From contig NZ_VYQF01000010.1 of the NCBI RefSeq assembly GCF_008710285.1, forward strand, positions 81,422 to 145,421: DNA of 64,000 bases, in the 5' to 3' direction. The stretch's first letter is position 1. Every line of letters begins with the position of its first letter. The notes below the pieces were generated by a model. That model saw only the letters and a list, made by a program, of their open reading frames with translations. It had not been told where the DNA came from and did not search any database. The translations under genes and the position numbers were made by a program. Shown here in pieces: positions 17,488-26,265 of the stretch. This stretch comes from Ginsengibacter hankyongi. GTDB lineage: Bacteria; Bacteroidota; Bacteroidia; Chitinophagales; Chitinophagaceae.

Positions 17488-18642
17488 TTAAAAATTCCAT
17501 TTCAATCTTAAGAAACAACGGTGACTGACTGCTTCAAAATTGTTTCTTATTTCGGCAAAGAAAGATTGCCAGACAAGGTTTACATCAAGGTTGGTAGCAA
17601 TATTATACTGAAGAGTAGGGAAAAAAATAAAGATGTTTGTACCCGGTGCATACAGCATACTTATATTTGCCGATAACAAAGGCGTAAATTCTTTTGCAGT
17701 AGTTACAATAACATTCCATTTGGTGGGCATCAGGTTTTCAGGTGATAGTTTGAGATTGATGGTATCCCAGGAATTGATTGGCTTGTATAAACCGTCATTA
17801 TTAAATAACATTCCCACATTTACATACCAGCCTTTTTTAAACATGTAATCACCTTCAAGCGTCATAGTAAAATGTTCTGCTGAATCTTTATTTGCAAAAA
17901 AATATTGCACCTCACCTTTAAAGCCAGCGTCTTTTATATAGCCTGCCCATCCGGCGCCTAAAGTAGGATGATTTTTATACCAACCGGTTATCAATTGCAT
18001 ATCGTAATTCCATTTATTAAGTGAATACTTTATGGCAGCTATATCTCCATCTTTTTTACCTGTGTTGGAGTAAGCCAGTTCTGCATTAGAAGAGCTATTG
18101 ACCATGTACCTGACTTTACCGCCATCAACACCGGGTCGTTCTTCATAATCAAAATCGAGAAAGTTATAGGTATTGAAAATATCATTTGGGTTCCAGGTGG
18201 TGGTGATGCCCCAATTGATGCGCTGGCGCCCGATCCGTGCGTTCCATTTGCTATGCTGGTAGTCAATATATAATCGTTCAACATTAGTATGCAATACCAA
18301 CGCTTTGTTGTTTATCCAAACCTTTTGCATATTTACCAGTTCATTTTCATTCCTTAATAACGATGCGAAACCTGGAGTAAGTTTTACATCTTCGCCCCAG
18401 AATAAACGGTTACGAAATTCAGCCACAGCTGTAAAATTTTCAGATGGTCTCCATTTTATATTAATACGATTGTGAATGAGATTACCGGAAACCAGGTCTT
18501 TGAAATTTTTATCAAACGTGAGGGTTTGCAGGCTTTTGATATAGGCATTGATGGTAAATTTTTTCGGCGTGTCCGTGCTATCCTGCGCATTGGCAATTAA
18601 TACGACTAATAAAGTGAAACATATCAATAACAACTTTTTCAT
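17488..18642 (-). CDS. Outer-membrane beta-barrel protein, last gene of envelope export operon
   Basis: A 384-residue protein with a signal peptide (MKKLLLICFTLLVVLIANAQ), then alternating amphipathic strands and a C-terminal aromatic end (RLKWNF) typical of barrels. The segment GRQRINWGITTTWNPNDIFN resembles the conserved core of DUF1302-like outer-membrane proteins. Its ATG overlaps the stop of the ATPase gene by 4 bases, so it is translationally coupled to the ABC transporter. In this setting it may form the outer-membrane exit or receptor for the exported lipid or lipoprotein. The exact family is uncertain. Confidence 0.78.
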   Translation of the reverse strand: MKKLLLICFTLLVVLIANAQDSTDTPKKFTINAYIKSLQTLTFDKNFKDLVSGNLIHNRINIKWRPSENFTAVAEFRNRLFWGEDVKLTPGFASLLRNENELVNMQKVWINNKALVLHTNVERLYIDYQHSKWNARIGRQRINWGITTTWNPNDIFNTYNFLDFDYEERPGVDGGKVRYMVNSSSNAELAYSNTGKKDGDIAAIKYSLNKWNYDMQLITGWYKNHPTLGAGWAGYIKDAGFKGEVQYFFANKDSAEHFTMTLEGDYMFKKGWYVNVGMLFNNDGLYKPINSWDTINLKLSPENLMPTKWNVIVTTAKEFTPLLSANISMLYAPGTNIFIFFPTLQYNIATNLDVNLVWQSFFAEIRNNFEAVSHRCFLRLKWNF

Positions 18643-19361
18643 CTTATCGTAGCGGCTTCTTTGTGTTCTGTGGAGACCACGGCCGTATCTTTTACTATTC
18701 GTCCATCAACCAATGTAATCACTCTTCTTGCACGATCAATTACACGTTGGTCGTGTGTAGAAAAAAGGAAGGTGATGTTTTCCTCTTTATTTAGTTTGGC
18801 CATAATATCTAAAAGATTTGAAGCTGACTTTGTATCAAGGTTGGCAGTAGGTTCATCCGCTAAAACAAATTGTGGCTTGGATGCCAAAGCCCTTGCCACT
18901 GCAACCCTTTGCTGTTGCCCCCCGGAAAGTTTAGAAGGCCGTTCATTCAATTTATCTTCAAGGCCAATTTGCTGAAATAATTGTTTTATTCTTTCATCTC
19001 TTTCGCTTTGCTTTATTTTTTGTAACTGCATAATAAACTCTACGTTTTCTTTTGCCGTTAGCACCGGAATTAAATTAAAAGACTGAAAAACGAAACCAAT
19101 ATTTTTTAGCCTGAAATCAATTAATTCATTGGCAGATAATTTTGTAATGTCATTACCATTAATAAATATGTTGCCTCCGTCCGGTTTATCCAATCCGCCA
19201 ATCATGTTGAGCAAAGTTGTTTTTCCGGAACCAGAGGGCCCTACCAATGCAGTAAACTCACCTCTTTCCAAATGCAGGTGCACATTGTTAACTGCGTATA
19301 CAGGAATGGTTTCTGGATTATAAACCTTGCTGATATTATGAGCATCAATAACGGTATTCAT
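18639..19361 (-). CDS. LolD/MacB-type ABC transporter ATP-binding protein
   Basis: A 240-residue ATPase with Walker A GPSGSGKTT, Q-loop in FVFQSFNLIPVLTAKENVE, signature LSGGQQQRVAVARALA, Walker B FVLADEPTANLD and switch His in STHDQRV. It belongs to the type VII (LolCDE/MacB) group that drives periplasmic mechanotransmission rather than transport through a membrane channel. It is preceded by two FtsX-like permease genes 23 bases upstream and overlaps the barrel gene downstream, all in one minus-strand operon. Confidence 0.93.
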   Translation of the reverse strand: MNTVIDAHNISKVYNPETIPVYAVNNVHLHLERGEFTALVGPSGSGKTTLLNMIGGLDKPDGGNIFINGNDITKLSANELIDFRLKNIGFVFQSFNLIPVLTAKENVEFIMQLQKIKQSERDERIKQLFQQIGLEDKLNERPSKLSGGQQQRVAVARALASKPQFVLADEPTANLDTKSASNLLDIMAKLNKEENITFLFSTHDQRVIDRARRVITLVDGRIVKDTAVVSTEHKEAATIR

Positions 19362-19384
19362 ACCTATTCATTTTAAAAATTGAT

Positions 19385-20599
19385 TCATAAACGCAAAGCT
19401 TCCACCGGTTGCAATTTCAATGCTTTCATTGCCGGAAATAAACAGGAAACGATAGCCGTAATAACAACAATTAATAAAACTCCCATTAATTTATCAGCAG
19501 GAAACTCGGGGTAAATGAGTGGATTAAAACCAAAGCTGCTCATCATTTCACGGCCCATGCCCGATAGATTCAATCCACGCCGATTATAATAATTGGCAGC
19601 TAGCCAGCCAATTAAAATACCAACAGGTGTTCCTGCCAATGTGAGAAAAATTGTTTCCATTAATACCAATGAAAATATCCGGATCTTGTTGGTGCCTAGC
19701 GCCATCATCATACCAATTTCTCTTGTTCTTTCCAGTATCGCCATCAGCATCGTATTAATAATACCAAACGCCAATGCCAGCATAATGATAACCATAATAA
19801 TATATGAATACTGGTCAACTGTTTTTACCAACAGATCTGTTTCAGGAGAAATTTCCCGCCATGTTTCAATTTGATAAGCAGGGAATTTTTTCCGTAACGT
19901 TTGTTGTACCGTTTTTACATCTTCATCATTTTTCAATAACACAACCAGCTCATGAAAAGCATTACTGATACCTAGTAAGGCATTCATATCATTCATAGTA
20001 ACATACACATTTCTTTCATCAAGCGGTGCATTGTCGCTTTGATAAACAGCCGCTACCCGAAATGCACCTGATACAATATTTCCCGAGGTATCCGTAAACG
20101 TTAGTACGAGCTTTGAGCCAACCTTCAACTTCATTTTGCCGGCTAACTTTTTTCCAACAATCACTTCATTTTTCTTAGCCGGATAAAATTCGTTGCCTTC
20201 AATTATTTTTTTCTTTAGCTGAGATGCTTCATATTCCAACGCCGGAATCACTCCATTTATCTGTACACCAGAGCTTCCGGTTGCGGTTGCCAGCATGCCA
20301 TTGGTTATACTTCGTGGTGCAGCCAGTTTTACTTCAGGCATTGAAGAAATATTCTTTAATAAATCAGCGCCATTACTAATAACAAATTGGGGTTCGTAAT
20401 CTTTTTTAAAACTTGTATCATGTATCTGCAGATGGCCCACTTCGGCGTCAATCACCGTACGAACGCGGCTTTTCATCATGCCTTTGTATAACGCTAATAC
20501 TGCAATACCTGCAAATAGGCCAATGGCTATCGATAATATAATTACGATGCTTCGCATTTTATTTCGCCAGATATTCCGCCATGCCATTATAAAAATCAT
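19385..20599 (-). CDS. FtsX/LolE-like ABC transporter permease (second)
   Basis: A 404-residue permease. It starts MAWRNIWRNKMRSIVIILSI, the N-terminal helix of LolC/E-type proteins. A large periplasmic domain (about residues 45-270) follows, then three C-terminal membrane helices with the EIGMMMALGTNKIRIFSLVLME coupling segment in two parts. It ends with PVEALRL. It pairs with the similar permease at 20611-21828 (11-base gap) to form a heterodimer with the ATPase at 18639. The likely substrate is a lipoprotein or lipid released from the inner membrane. Confidence 0.9.
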   Translation of the reverse strand: MIFIMAWRNIWRNKMRSIVIILSIAIGLFAGIAVLALYKGMMKSRVRTVIDAEVGHLQIHDTSFKKDYEPQFVISNGADLLKNISSMPEVKLAAPRSITNGMLATATGSSGVQINGVIPALEYEASQLKKKIIEGNEFYPAKKNEVIVGKKLAGKMKLKVGSKLVLTFTDTSGNIVSGAFRVAAVYQSDNAPLDERNVYVTMNDMNALLGISNAFHELVVLLKNDEDVKTVQQTLRKKFPAYQIETWREISPETDLLVKTVDQYSYIIMVIIMLALAFGIINTMLMAILERTREIGMMMALGTNKIRIFSLVLMETIFLTLAGTPVGILIGWLAANYYNRRGLNLSGMGREMMSSFGFNPLIYPEFPADKLMGVLLIVVITAIVSCLFPAMKALKLQPVEALRL

Positions 20600-20610
20600 A
20601 TACTTCTTTT

Positions 20611-21828
20611 TTAACGCTTCATAGCTGTTACAGGGTTTATTCGTATTATTTTATACATCGGATAAAGGGATAATACCAGGCCGATTACCAGCACTATTAA
20701 TCCCTGGTGAATGAAATTGGATGCTTCTGTTGATGTCGGAAAGATTGCTTCAAACCCGAACCGTTCATACGCTTTAGCAGTTTCACCGCCTATTTTTATA
20801 GGATGCTTGTTTAGATAGTGTACCAGTGGAATGCTTATAATAATTCCTGAAAGGCAACCGGCAATAACTGTAAGCAACGATTCAAACAACATCAATATAA
20901 CCAGCGTGCTTTTTTTCATGCCAATAGCAACCAACATACCCATTTCAAATTTTCGTTCTACCATCATCATTAATAACGTCCCGAAAATTCCAAAGCAAAT
21001 AAGCATGTATAAAATGCCTTGCACGTACTTCATATTATTGCTGTCGGTTTCTATATGTTGCTTTATATCAGGAATCATTTGCTCCCACGTCATTACTTCG
21101 TAGCCCGCCCCTATAGCTAAACGGACAGACGATTCAGTGGGTTGCAAATCTTTTGTATTGCTTAATGACAGCACATATGACGTAACCATGCCATAGGCGC
21201 TATAAAAATCCTGTGCTGTAGCCAACGGCATAAATAATGCTTTATCATTCAGGTCGGGTGAGCCAAACTTTACCAATCCTTTAATGCGATATTTTCCTGC
21301 AGCTGTAGCCCCGTGGTATCCCTGGCCCATTAAAACAATTGTATCGTTTACTTTTAATTGTAATCTTTTTGCAAGGCCTTGTGATAACAATACAGCATTA
21401 TCATTATCTTGTAAATAAGATCCTTGTGTAAGTTTATTCCTTAGTAAAGTAACCTCGTTTTCTTTTTCAGGATTGATGCCAACAACAAGACACCCCTTGG
21501 TAATATCCTCTGACGAAGCCAGCGCAAACGATTCTAATCTTTCAGTTACCGATGTTACATTTTTATTTTGCAGAATTTTCTTTTCCGTTTCAGCAGATGA
21601 TTCAAAACTGTTATCCAAAATCTGCTCATCCCAATAACCTTGTTTATGCACCTGCATATAACCAGTATAAAAGCTTACCACATTTTTTACAAGATTATCG
21701 AATATGCCGGCCTGAAGACTGCTGGCTATAACGGATAAAATAACTGCAAAGAAAATGGCAGCCATGGTAATGATGGTACGGTTGCGATTCCTCCAGATAT
21801 TCTTCCATGCCATTTTTGCGAGCCACAT
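20611..21828 (-). CDS. FtsX/LolE-like ABC transporter permease (first)
   Basis: A 405-residue permease paralogous to the next gene. It begins with AKMAWKNIWRNRNRTIITMA, has a large periplasmic domain and the C-terminal coupling segment FEMGMLVAIGMKKSTLVILM, and ends PVTAMKR. Its start is separated by 1 base from the stop of the LolA-like gene, so coupling is tight. Having two distinct permeases instead of one matches the LolC/LolE arrangement rather than MacB, but classical LolC/E motifs for lipoprotein sorting cannot be confirmed by eye. Confidence 0.9.
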   Translation of the reverse strand: MWLAKMAWKNIWRNRNRTIITMAAIFFAVILSVIASSLQAGIFDNLVKNVVSFYTGYMQVHKQGYWDEQILDNSFESSAETEKKILQNKNVTSVTERLESFALASSEDITKGCLVVGINPEKENEVTLLRNKLTQGSYLQDNDNAVLLSQGLAKRLQLKVNDTIVLMGQGYHGATAAGKYRIKGLVKFGSPDLNDKALFMPLATAQDFYSAYGMVTSYVLSLSNTKDLQPTESSVRLAIGAGYEVMTWEQMIPDIKQHIETDSNNMKYVQGILYMLICFGIFGTLLMMMVERKFEMGMLVAIGMKKSTLVILMLFESLLTVIAGCLSGIIISIPLVHYLNKHPIKIGGETAKAYERFGFEAIFPTSTEASNFIHQGLIVLVIGLVLSLYPMYKIIRINPVTAMKR

Positions 21829-21829
21829 A

Positions 21830-22570
21830 TCAGTTAAGTGTTTTTATTTTCTCTGTTGAGAAGAATCCATCATCAATTGGCTTGTTGTATTGAATGTTTT
21901 TATAAATCATTTCTGTTTTCTGACCTTTCTTATCTGCCGGTATCATTTCAAACCGGGTAGGGATAATGCGGTCATGCATCATCTTAATATCGTAGCTGTT
22001 CATCGTATTTATCAGTTTCCCGTCTTCATCATAAAAACGGCTGTGGAGCTCTAAAAAATCTTTCTTATCAATACATACAATTACTTTGCTCCATACCACT
22101 GCGGCTTCGGGTTTGGGTATCATTTGAATAATATAGCACTCCCTGTTTTGAATAATCGTATCGCCTGCTATGGTGTGGTTATAATCCTCGACAACAGATG
22201 ATTCTTTTACAAGGTCATCATTGGTAAAGTCTGTCCCCATCCAGCTTTGGCTCATCATAGAAGGTGGCAGCTTAATGGTGCGTTCCAATGCCGGCATCCA
22301 GTTCCATACTTCTTTTTTTCTTTTTAAAAATGCAATGCCTTTATCTTTTGCAGGCGCTACAATAAATATCATAGCAAGGTTATTTCCTTTCATCCATGTT
22401 TTGCACTGCATTTCCCTCGACCAGGTGAGGCGGATTGTTTTAATGATCATTTCGGCCTGCATCGTTTTGCCCCGCATTTTCTCATCTGCTTTTTGTACAA
22501 TTTCTTTTGCAGTTTGCGCATAAAGCAGGTTGGCAAAACAAACGGCTATAATACAAGCAATAAGCCTCAT
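21830..22570 (-). CDS. LolA-like outer-membrane lipoprotein-sorting protein
   Basis: From the ATG at 22568-22570 the protein is 246 residues; the open frame reaches a TTG at 22594, but the signal peptide (MRLIACIIAVCFANLLYAQ) starts at the inner ATG. The mature part fits the LolA_like family (PF17131): a concave beta-sheet protein with VWNWMPALERTIKLPPSMM, then SWMGTDFTNDDLV, and an IQYNKPIDDGFF end. It would bind a lipid or lipoprotein in the periplasm. It is the first gene of a five-gene operon with two permeases, an ATPase and an outer-membrane barrel, so it is the likely periplasmic shuttle. Confidence 0.87.
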   Translation of the reverse strand: MRLIACIIAVCFANLLYAQTAKEIVQKADEKMRGKTMQAEMIIKTIRLTWSREMQCKTWMKGNNLAMIFIVAPAKDKGIAFLKRKKEVWNWMPALERTIKLPPSMMSQSWMGTDFTNDDLVKESSVVEDYNHTIAGDTIIQNRECYIIQMIPKPEAAVVWSKVIVCIDKKDFLELHSRFYDEDGKLINTMNSYDIKMMHDRIIPTRFEMIPADKKGQKTEMIYKNIQYNKPIDDGFFSTEKIKTLN

Positions 22571-22591
22571 GTTAATAGATCTTTTTACATC

Positions 22592-22599
22592 CAAATATA
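22592..22599 (-). promoter_or_regulatory. -7 promoter element of the LolA-like/ABC operon
   Basis: Minus-strand TATATTTG fits TAnnTTTG exactly and lies 21 bases before the chosen start of the LolA-like gene. It overlaps the longer TTG-initiated frame, which supports the inner ATG as the start. Confidence 0.45.
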
Positions 22600-22702
22600 G
22601 AGTTGAGAACCTGCTTATTATATGATGTTTATCAGGAGGGTAAATGATATAAATGCAATTTTAATCCTGTACTCATTATCAATTTTTACCAGGATGTTCA
22701 AC

Positions 22703-22744
22703 AACTATAATTCTTTATTAACTACCGTTTAAAGAATTATAGTT
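22703..22744. promoter_or_regulatory. Long perfect inverted repeat, probable Lrp operator
   Basis: AACTATAATTCTTT (22703-22716) is repeated in perfect inversion as AAAGAATTATAGTT (22731-22744) with a 14-base spacer. It lies 54 bases before the Lrp-family gene and between it and the divergent LolA-like operon. It is AT-rich without a T-run after it, so an operator is more likely than a terminator. Lrp-family proteins usually bind such spaced dyads upstream of their own gene. Confidence 0.5.
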
Positions 22745-22797
22745 AGATTCATAAAATAAATTTTGAACATTATTCTAAATCTTTATAATTTTACAGA

Positions 22798-23277
22798 ATG
22801 ATAGCAGAACATGAAATAATCTTAGACAAGATTGATCTTAGCATCTTAAGGCTTATGCAGGAGAATGCACGCATCACCAATGCCGATATGGCCCGTGAGT
22901 TGAATATGGCCCCCTCCGGTGTATTGGAACGTGTAAAAAAGCTGGAGCAGAAAAATGTAATACTGCAATATACAACCCGGATAAACCCTGCACCATTACG
23001 ACAAAAGTTACTGGCATTTATTTTTATGAGGGCCGCTGATGGTCTTGGATGTAGTACCACGGGAAAGGAGCTGGCTAAAATTCCCGAAGTACAGGAAGTG
23101 CACCAAATTGCGGGCGAAGATTGTTACCTCGTGAAAGTACGAACTGCTGATTCCGGTACACTTATGGATCTCATGCGAAGCCAATTCAGCAAAATCCCAA
23201 ACATACTTTCCACACGAACAACCATCGTTATGGAAACTGTGAAAGAACAACAACAAATAATCATTCCTGAAAAATAA
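22798..23277 (+). CDS. Lrp/AsnC-family transcriptional regulator
   Basis: A 159-residue regulator. An N-terminal winged helix (DKIDLSILRLMQENARITNAD, split across two helices, then SGVLERVKKLEQKNVI) is followed by an AsnC-type ligand-binding domain (RAM) with IAGEDCYLVKVRTADSGTL. Members sense amino acids or related small molecules. The exporter gene follows 4 bases after its stop, so the two form an operon and the regulator probably controls the exporter. The inverted repeat at 22703-22744 is the likely binding site. Confidence 0.93.
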   Translation: MIAEHEIILDKIDLSILRLMQENARITNADMARELNMAPSGVLERVKKLEQKNVILQYTTRINPAPLRQKLLAFIFMRAADGLGCSTTGKELAKIPEVQEVHQIAGEDCYLVKVRTADSGTLMDLMRSQFSKIPNILSTRTTIVMETVKEQQQIIIPEK

Positions 23278-23281
23278 TTAA

Positions 23282-24313
23282 ATGGATTCTTTAAATAAAA
23301 AAAACACTTCACCCTTGAAGGTCGTTCTGGCTTTTGCCACTGTTTATATTGTGTGGGGTTCTACTTATTTTTTTATACAAAAAGCAATCACTGGTTTTCC
23401 TCCATTGTTGCTTGGAGCAATACGTTTTTTGATTGCCGGATTTTTAATGCTTGTATGGACCGGGCTGAAAGGTGAAAATATATTTGTATTAAAAGACATT
23501 AAACATGCCGCGGTGAGTGGCTTTCTCATGTTGACGGTGGGAACCGGGGCTGTAATATGGGTTGAACAATATTTACCGAGTGCCATGGTGGCTATCATGG
23601 TATCTTCAGGGCCCATCTGGTTTATTTTGCTGGATAAGCCGATGTGGGCTAAAAACTTCAAAAGCAAGGCTACTATCGTCGGCCTTATCCTTGGTTTTGC
23701 CGGGGTAATATTATTATTCAGTCAACAAATTATAGAAGCATTTTCCGCTGCTGGCAACCGCCGGGAGCTGGCGGGACTTGCTATTTTAATCATCGGTTCA
23801 ATGGCATGGGCAGGGGGATCACTTTATTCAAAATATAAATCAACCGGAGGTTCCGTGTTGGTAAACAGCGGGTGGCAAATTTTTGCTGCGGGCATAGCAT
23901 TTATTCCGGGAAGCCTTATAAGAGGAGAGGTGCAGCATTTGAACTGGAGCGCTATCTCCACCAGTGCATGGCTATCGGTTGCCTATTTAATTTTCTTTGG
24001 TTCAATTGCGGCTTTCAGTGCTTATGTATGGCTGCTGCAGGTGAGGCCTGCAATGCAGGTAAGCACGCACGCTTATGTAAACCCGGTAGTTGCTGTTTTA
24101 CTGGGCGTGTTCTTTGCCAATGAGCATATTACACTTATGCAGGTTCTTGGGCTTGTAACCATATTGGGAAGTGTGTCCATTATTAACCTGGTAAAATACA
24201 GGATGGGTCGTGTTGCTGCTCAAAAAGAAAATGATGTAGCGCAGCGTCACGTGCTAGTTGAGCCTGTATTAAAATACCGGGCGACTGCTACCATACAACC
24301 TGCCAAAGATTAA
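23282..24313 (+). CDS. EamA/DMT-family transporter (YedA-like exporter)
   Basis: A 343-residue membrane protein with about ten hydrophobic spans in two EamA repeats. The first repeat begins YIVWGSTYFFIQKAI, the classic DMT opening; the second contains AYVWLLQVRPAMQVSTHAYV. Such proteins export amino acids, metabolites or drugs using the proton gradient. A hydrophilic tail of about 35 residues extends past the last span. The gene is co-transcribed with the Lrp regulator immediately upstream, suggesting export of an amino acid or related compound that the regulator senses. Confidence 0.92.
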   Translation: MDSLNKKNTSPLKVVLAFATVYIVWGSTYFFIQKAITGFPPLLLGAIRFLIAGFLMLVWTGLKGENIFVLKDIKHAAVSGFLMLTVGTGAVIWVEQYLPSAMVAIMVSSGPIWFILLDKPMWAKNFKSKATIVGLILGFAGVILLFSQQIIEAFSAAGNRRELAGLAILIIGSMAWAGGSLYSKYKSTGGSVLVNSGWQIFAAGIAFIPGSLIRGEVQHLNWSAISTSAWLSVAYLIFFGSIAAFSAYVWLLQVRPAMQVSTHAYVNPVVAVLLGVFFANEHITLMQVLGLVTILGSVSIINLVKYRMGRVAAQKENDVAQRHVLVEPVLKYRATATIQPAKD

Positions 24314-24446
24314 GAATCATGTTAATCTTAAGTAGAACTGCTTATATAACAGCCTGGGCTACCCTAAGTTAGATGAATGTACCCATATGGAGATGAAAAC
24401 AAATCAAAGATTCATCACAACTTTGGTAACAAGGCGTGGCTTATCT

Positions 24447-24878
24447 TCAAAGACAGAACTGCTGGTGGAATAACTGAAATGCTTCTAATTGAATGAATAC
24501 AAAGGCCAAAATTGATCCAAGCAAATTCTTTACTTTTCCTATTAATTCGCTTTCCGTGAATGGCTTTATAATATAATCATCTGCGCCCAGTTGCAAGCCT
24601 GCTTCAATTTCTTTTTTTTCTGATGAGGATGTAAAAAAAATAAAGCGGGAATTTTTAAGGGTGGGATGTTGTCGTAAACGCTCCAATAAATTAAAGCCAT
24701 CCATCACCGGCATCTTGATGTCGCACAATATTAAATCGGGTCTTTCCTGTAGGGCAGTATCCAGCCCTTCTTCGCCATTACTGGCTGTGCAAACGCAGTA
24801 ATCGGACAACTCAAGCAGTTCGCTGGTATTTTCCCTAATATCCCCGTTATCCTCCACTACAAGAATTTTGTGTTTCAT
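24447..24878 (-). CDS. Single-domain response regulator (receiver only)
   Basis: A 143-residue receiver domain. The acidic pair ED (residues 9-10), the phosphorylated Asp53 in LILCDIKMP, the conserved Thr in FFTSSS and the Lys in IIKPFTES are all present. There is no output domain. The last 25 residues (from about LLGSILAFVF on) are hydrophobic and aromatic, unlike a usual receiver end, and may be a short extension by loss of a stop. No kinase gene adjoins it, so it could serve any of the orphan PAS kinases at 8077, 11717 or 40279. Confidence 0.88.
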   Translation of the reverse strand: MKHKILVVEDNGDIRENTSELLELSDYCVCTASNGEEGLDTALQERPDLILCDIKMPVMDGFNLLERLRQHPTLKNSRFIFFTSSSEKKEIEAGLQLGADDYIIKPFTESELIGKVKNLLGSILAFVFIQLEAFQLFHQQFCL

Positions 24879-25141
24879 GCTGAGGGGGTTTGTATAAAGA
24901 TACTATTCAAATTCAAGAATTGAAAACATTTGGCGATGATTTCTATGTTAAGAAACGGGGTTGCGTACACCTGCTCTTCAACCAGTAGTTATATGCCCCG
25001 TTACTATCAGGAAATTTTAATTAAAAATTGCTATTTACTGACGACTATCAGCCGGTTTAATATTATTCATCATCGGCCACCAGAGCGGGCTTTACTACTT
25101 TTACCATGCTAATTTATTTTCTTAAATTTTAATGTATTTTT

Positions 25142-25816
25142 ATGAAAAAGATTATGTTATTATTTGCCGGTATAATGGTAGGAATTATATCCGCAAAAGC
25201 CCAGGAAAGTACAGTTCAACCGGCTAAGAAGTTCTTTGTTTCAGTAGCTGGCGGACCTTCTTTCCCAGTGGGTACTTTCGAATCCAAAAATGCCAATGTT
25301 ACTAATAATTCCACCTCTGGTTTTGCCAAAACGGGGTTTAATATTAACATGCATGTTGGGTACCAGCTTCACCCAAACTTTGGTATTGTTTCTCACCTCC
25401 TTTTTTCGCAGTATAAACTCGATGTTTCCAAATTTGCCGATGTTAAGGTATCTACAGACCACTGGAAATATTATGGAATAGTGGCCGGCCCTATGGTTAC
25501 GTTACCGACGGGACAAAATGCACAGTTCGATTTTAAAGCATTGGCTGGTGTTGCCAATGTTAACTCACCTGGTGTAACTGTAGACAGCAGCAATTATTTT
25601 AAAGAACAATGGTCCGCTGCGTTTGCTATGCAATTCGGCACAGACTTCCGTTACAACTTAACAGAGAGATTGTACCTTATTGCCAATGTGGATTATACCT
25701 ATATGAAGCCAAAATTCAACGTGCCTGCTCCAGGGGAAGGAGTCACGTTTACACATGATCCCCGGCAGGAAATGGAACACATTAACGTAACCGGTGGTAT
25801 CGGGATAAACTTTTAA
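25142..25816 (+). CDS. Outer-membrane beta-barrel protein
   Basis: A 224-residue protein with a signal peptide (MKKIMLLFAGIMVGIISAKAQ) and an eight-stranded barrel-like pattern (VAGGPSFPVGTF, then FNINMHVGYQLHPNFGI, ending INVTGGIGINF). It resembles the PorT/OmpA-like small barrels abundant in Bacteroidota. Nothing specific about ligand or function can be read. It is monocistronic; a long bidirectional terminator lies 357 bases downstream. Confidence 0.82.
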   Translation: MKKIMLLFAGIMVGIISAKAQESTVQPAKKFFVSVAGGPSFPVGTFESKNANVTNNSTSGFAKTGFNINMHVGYQLHPNFGIVSHLLFSQYKLDVSKFADVKVSTDHWKYYGIVAGPMVTLPTGQNAQFDFKALAGVANVNSPGVTVDSSNYFKEQWSAAFAMQFGTDFRYNLTERLYLIANVDYTYMKPKFNVPAPGEGVTFTHDPRQEMEHINVTGGIGINF

Positions 25817-26172
25817 TGGTGCCCTGTTACGAATGCATAATGAGGGAATGAGAATTAAATGGCACTGCCTGTGCTTGCAGTAACTGCAAGTGCGGGCAGT
25901 TTCTTTCAATATTTTGTTCCAGCACATAATAAAAAAATGGTTTCGCGTAAGCGTTGTCGCATAGCCTTTGGCGTTAGCCATGCTTCCGGTAAAAAGAAAC
26001 AAATGATGTCTAAGGTATATGAAACCGGCAATATTTTCCCATGACACTTTAAATATAAAAACAGCCAAACCCTATCCGGACATTTCCTTTGACAAACTCA
26101 CATCAATCACTGACAGGAGCTGCTCATTGGTCTCCGGACTAACGGCATTATTGAAGTTAACTTATGGGTTTT

Positions 26173-26217
26173 AAACACAAAGGCACCAGGCTTTCATTGC
26201 CCGGTGCCTTTGTGTTT
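26173..26217. terminator. Bidirectional intrinsic terminator
   Basis: A perfect 15-bp inverted repeat (AAACACAAAGGCACC and its complement, with a 15-base loop) lies between the convergent barrel gene and DUF4382 gene. The outer ends are A-rich on the left and T-rich on the right, so it can end transcripts from both sides. The rest of 25817-26265 shows no gene. Confidence 0.75.
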
Positions 26218-26265
26218 AAGCATTTTCAACCTTGCATATTTTATAATGTCAAGGCATAACTAACG

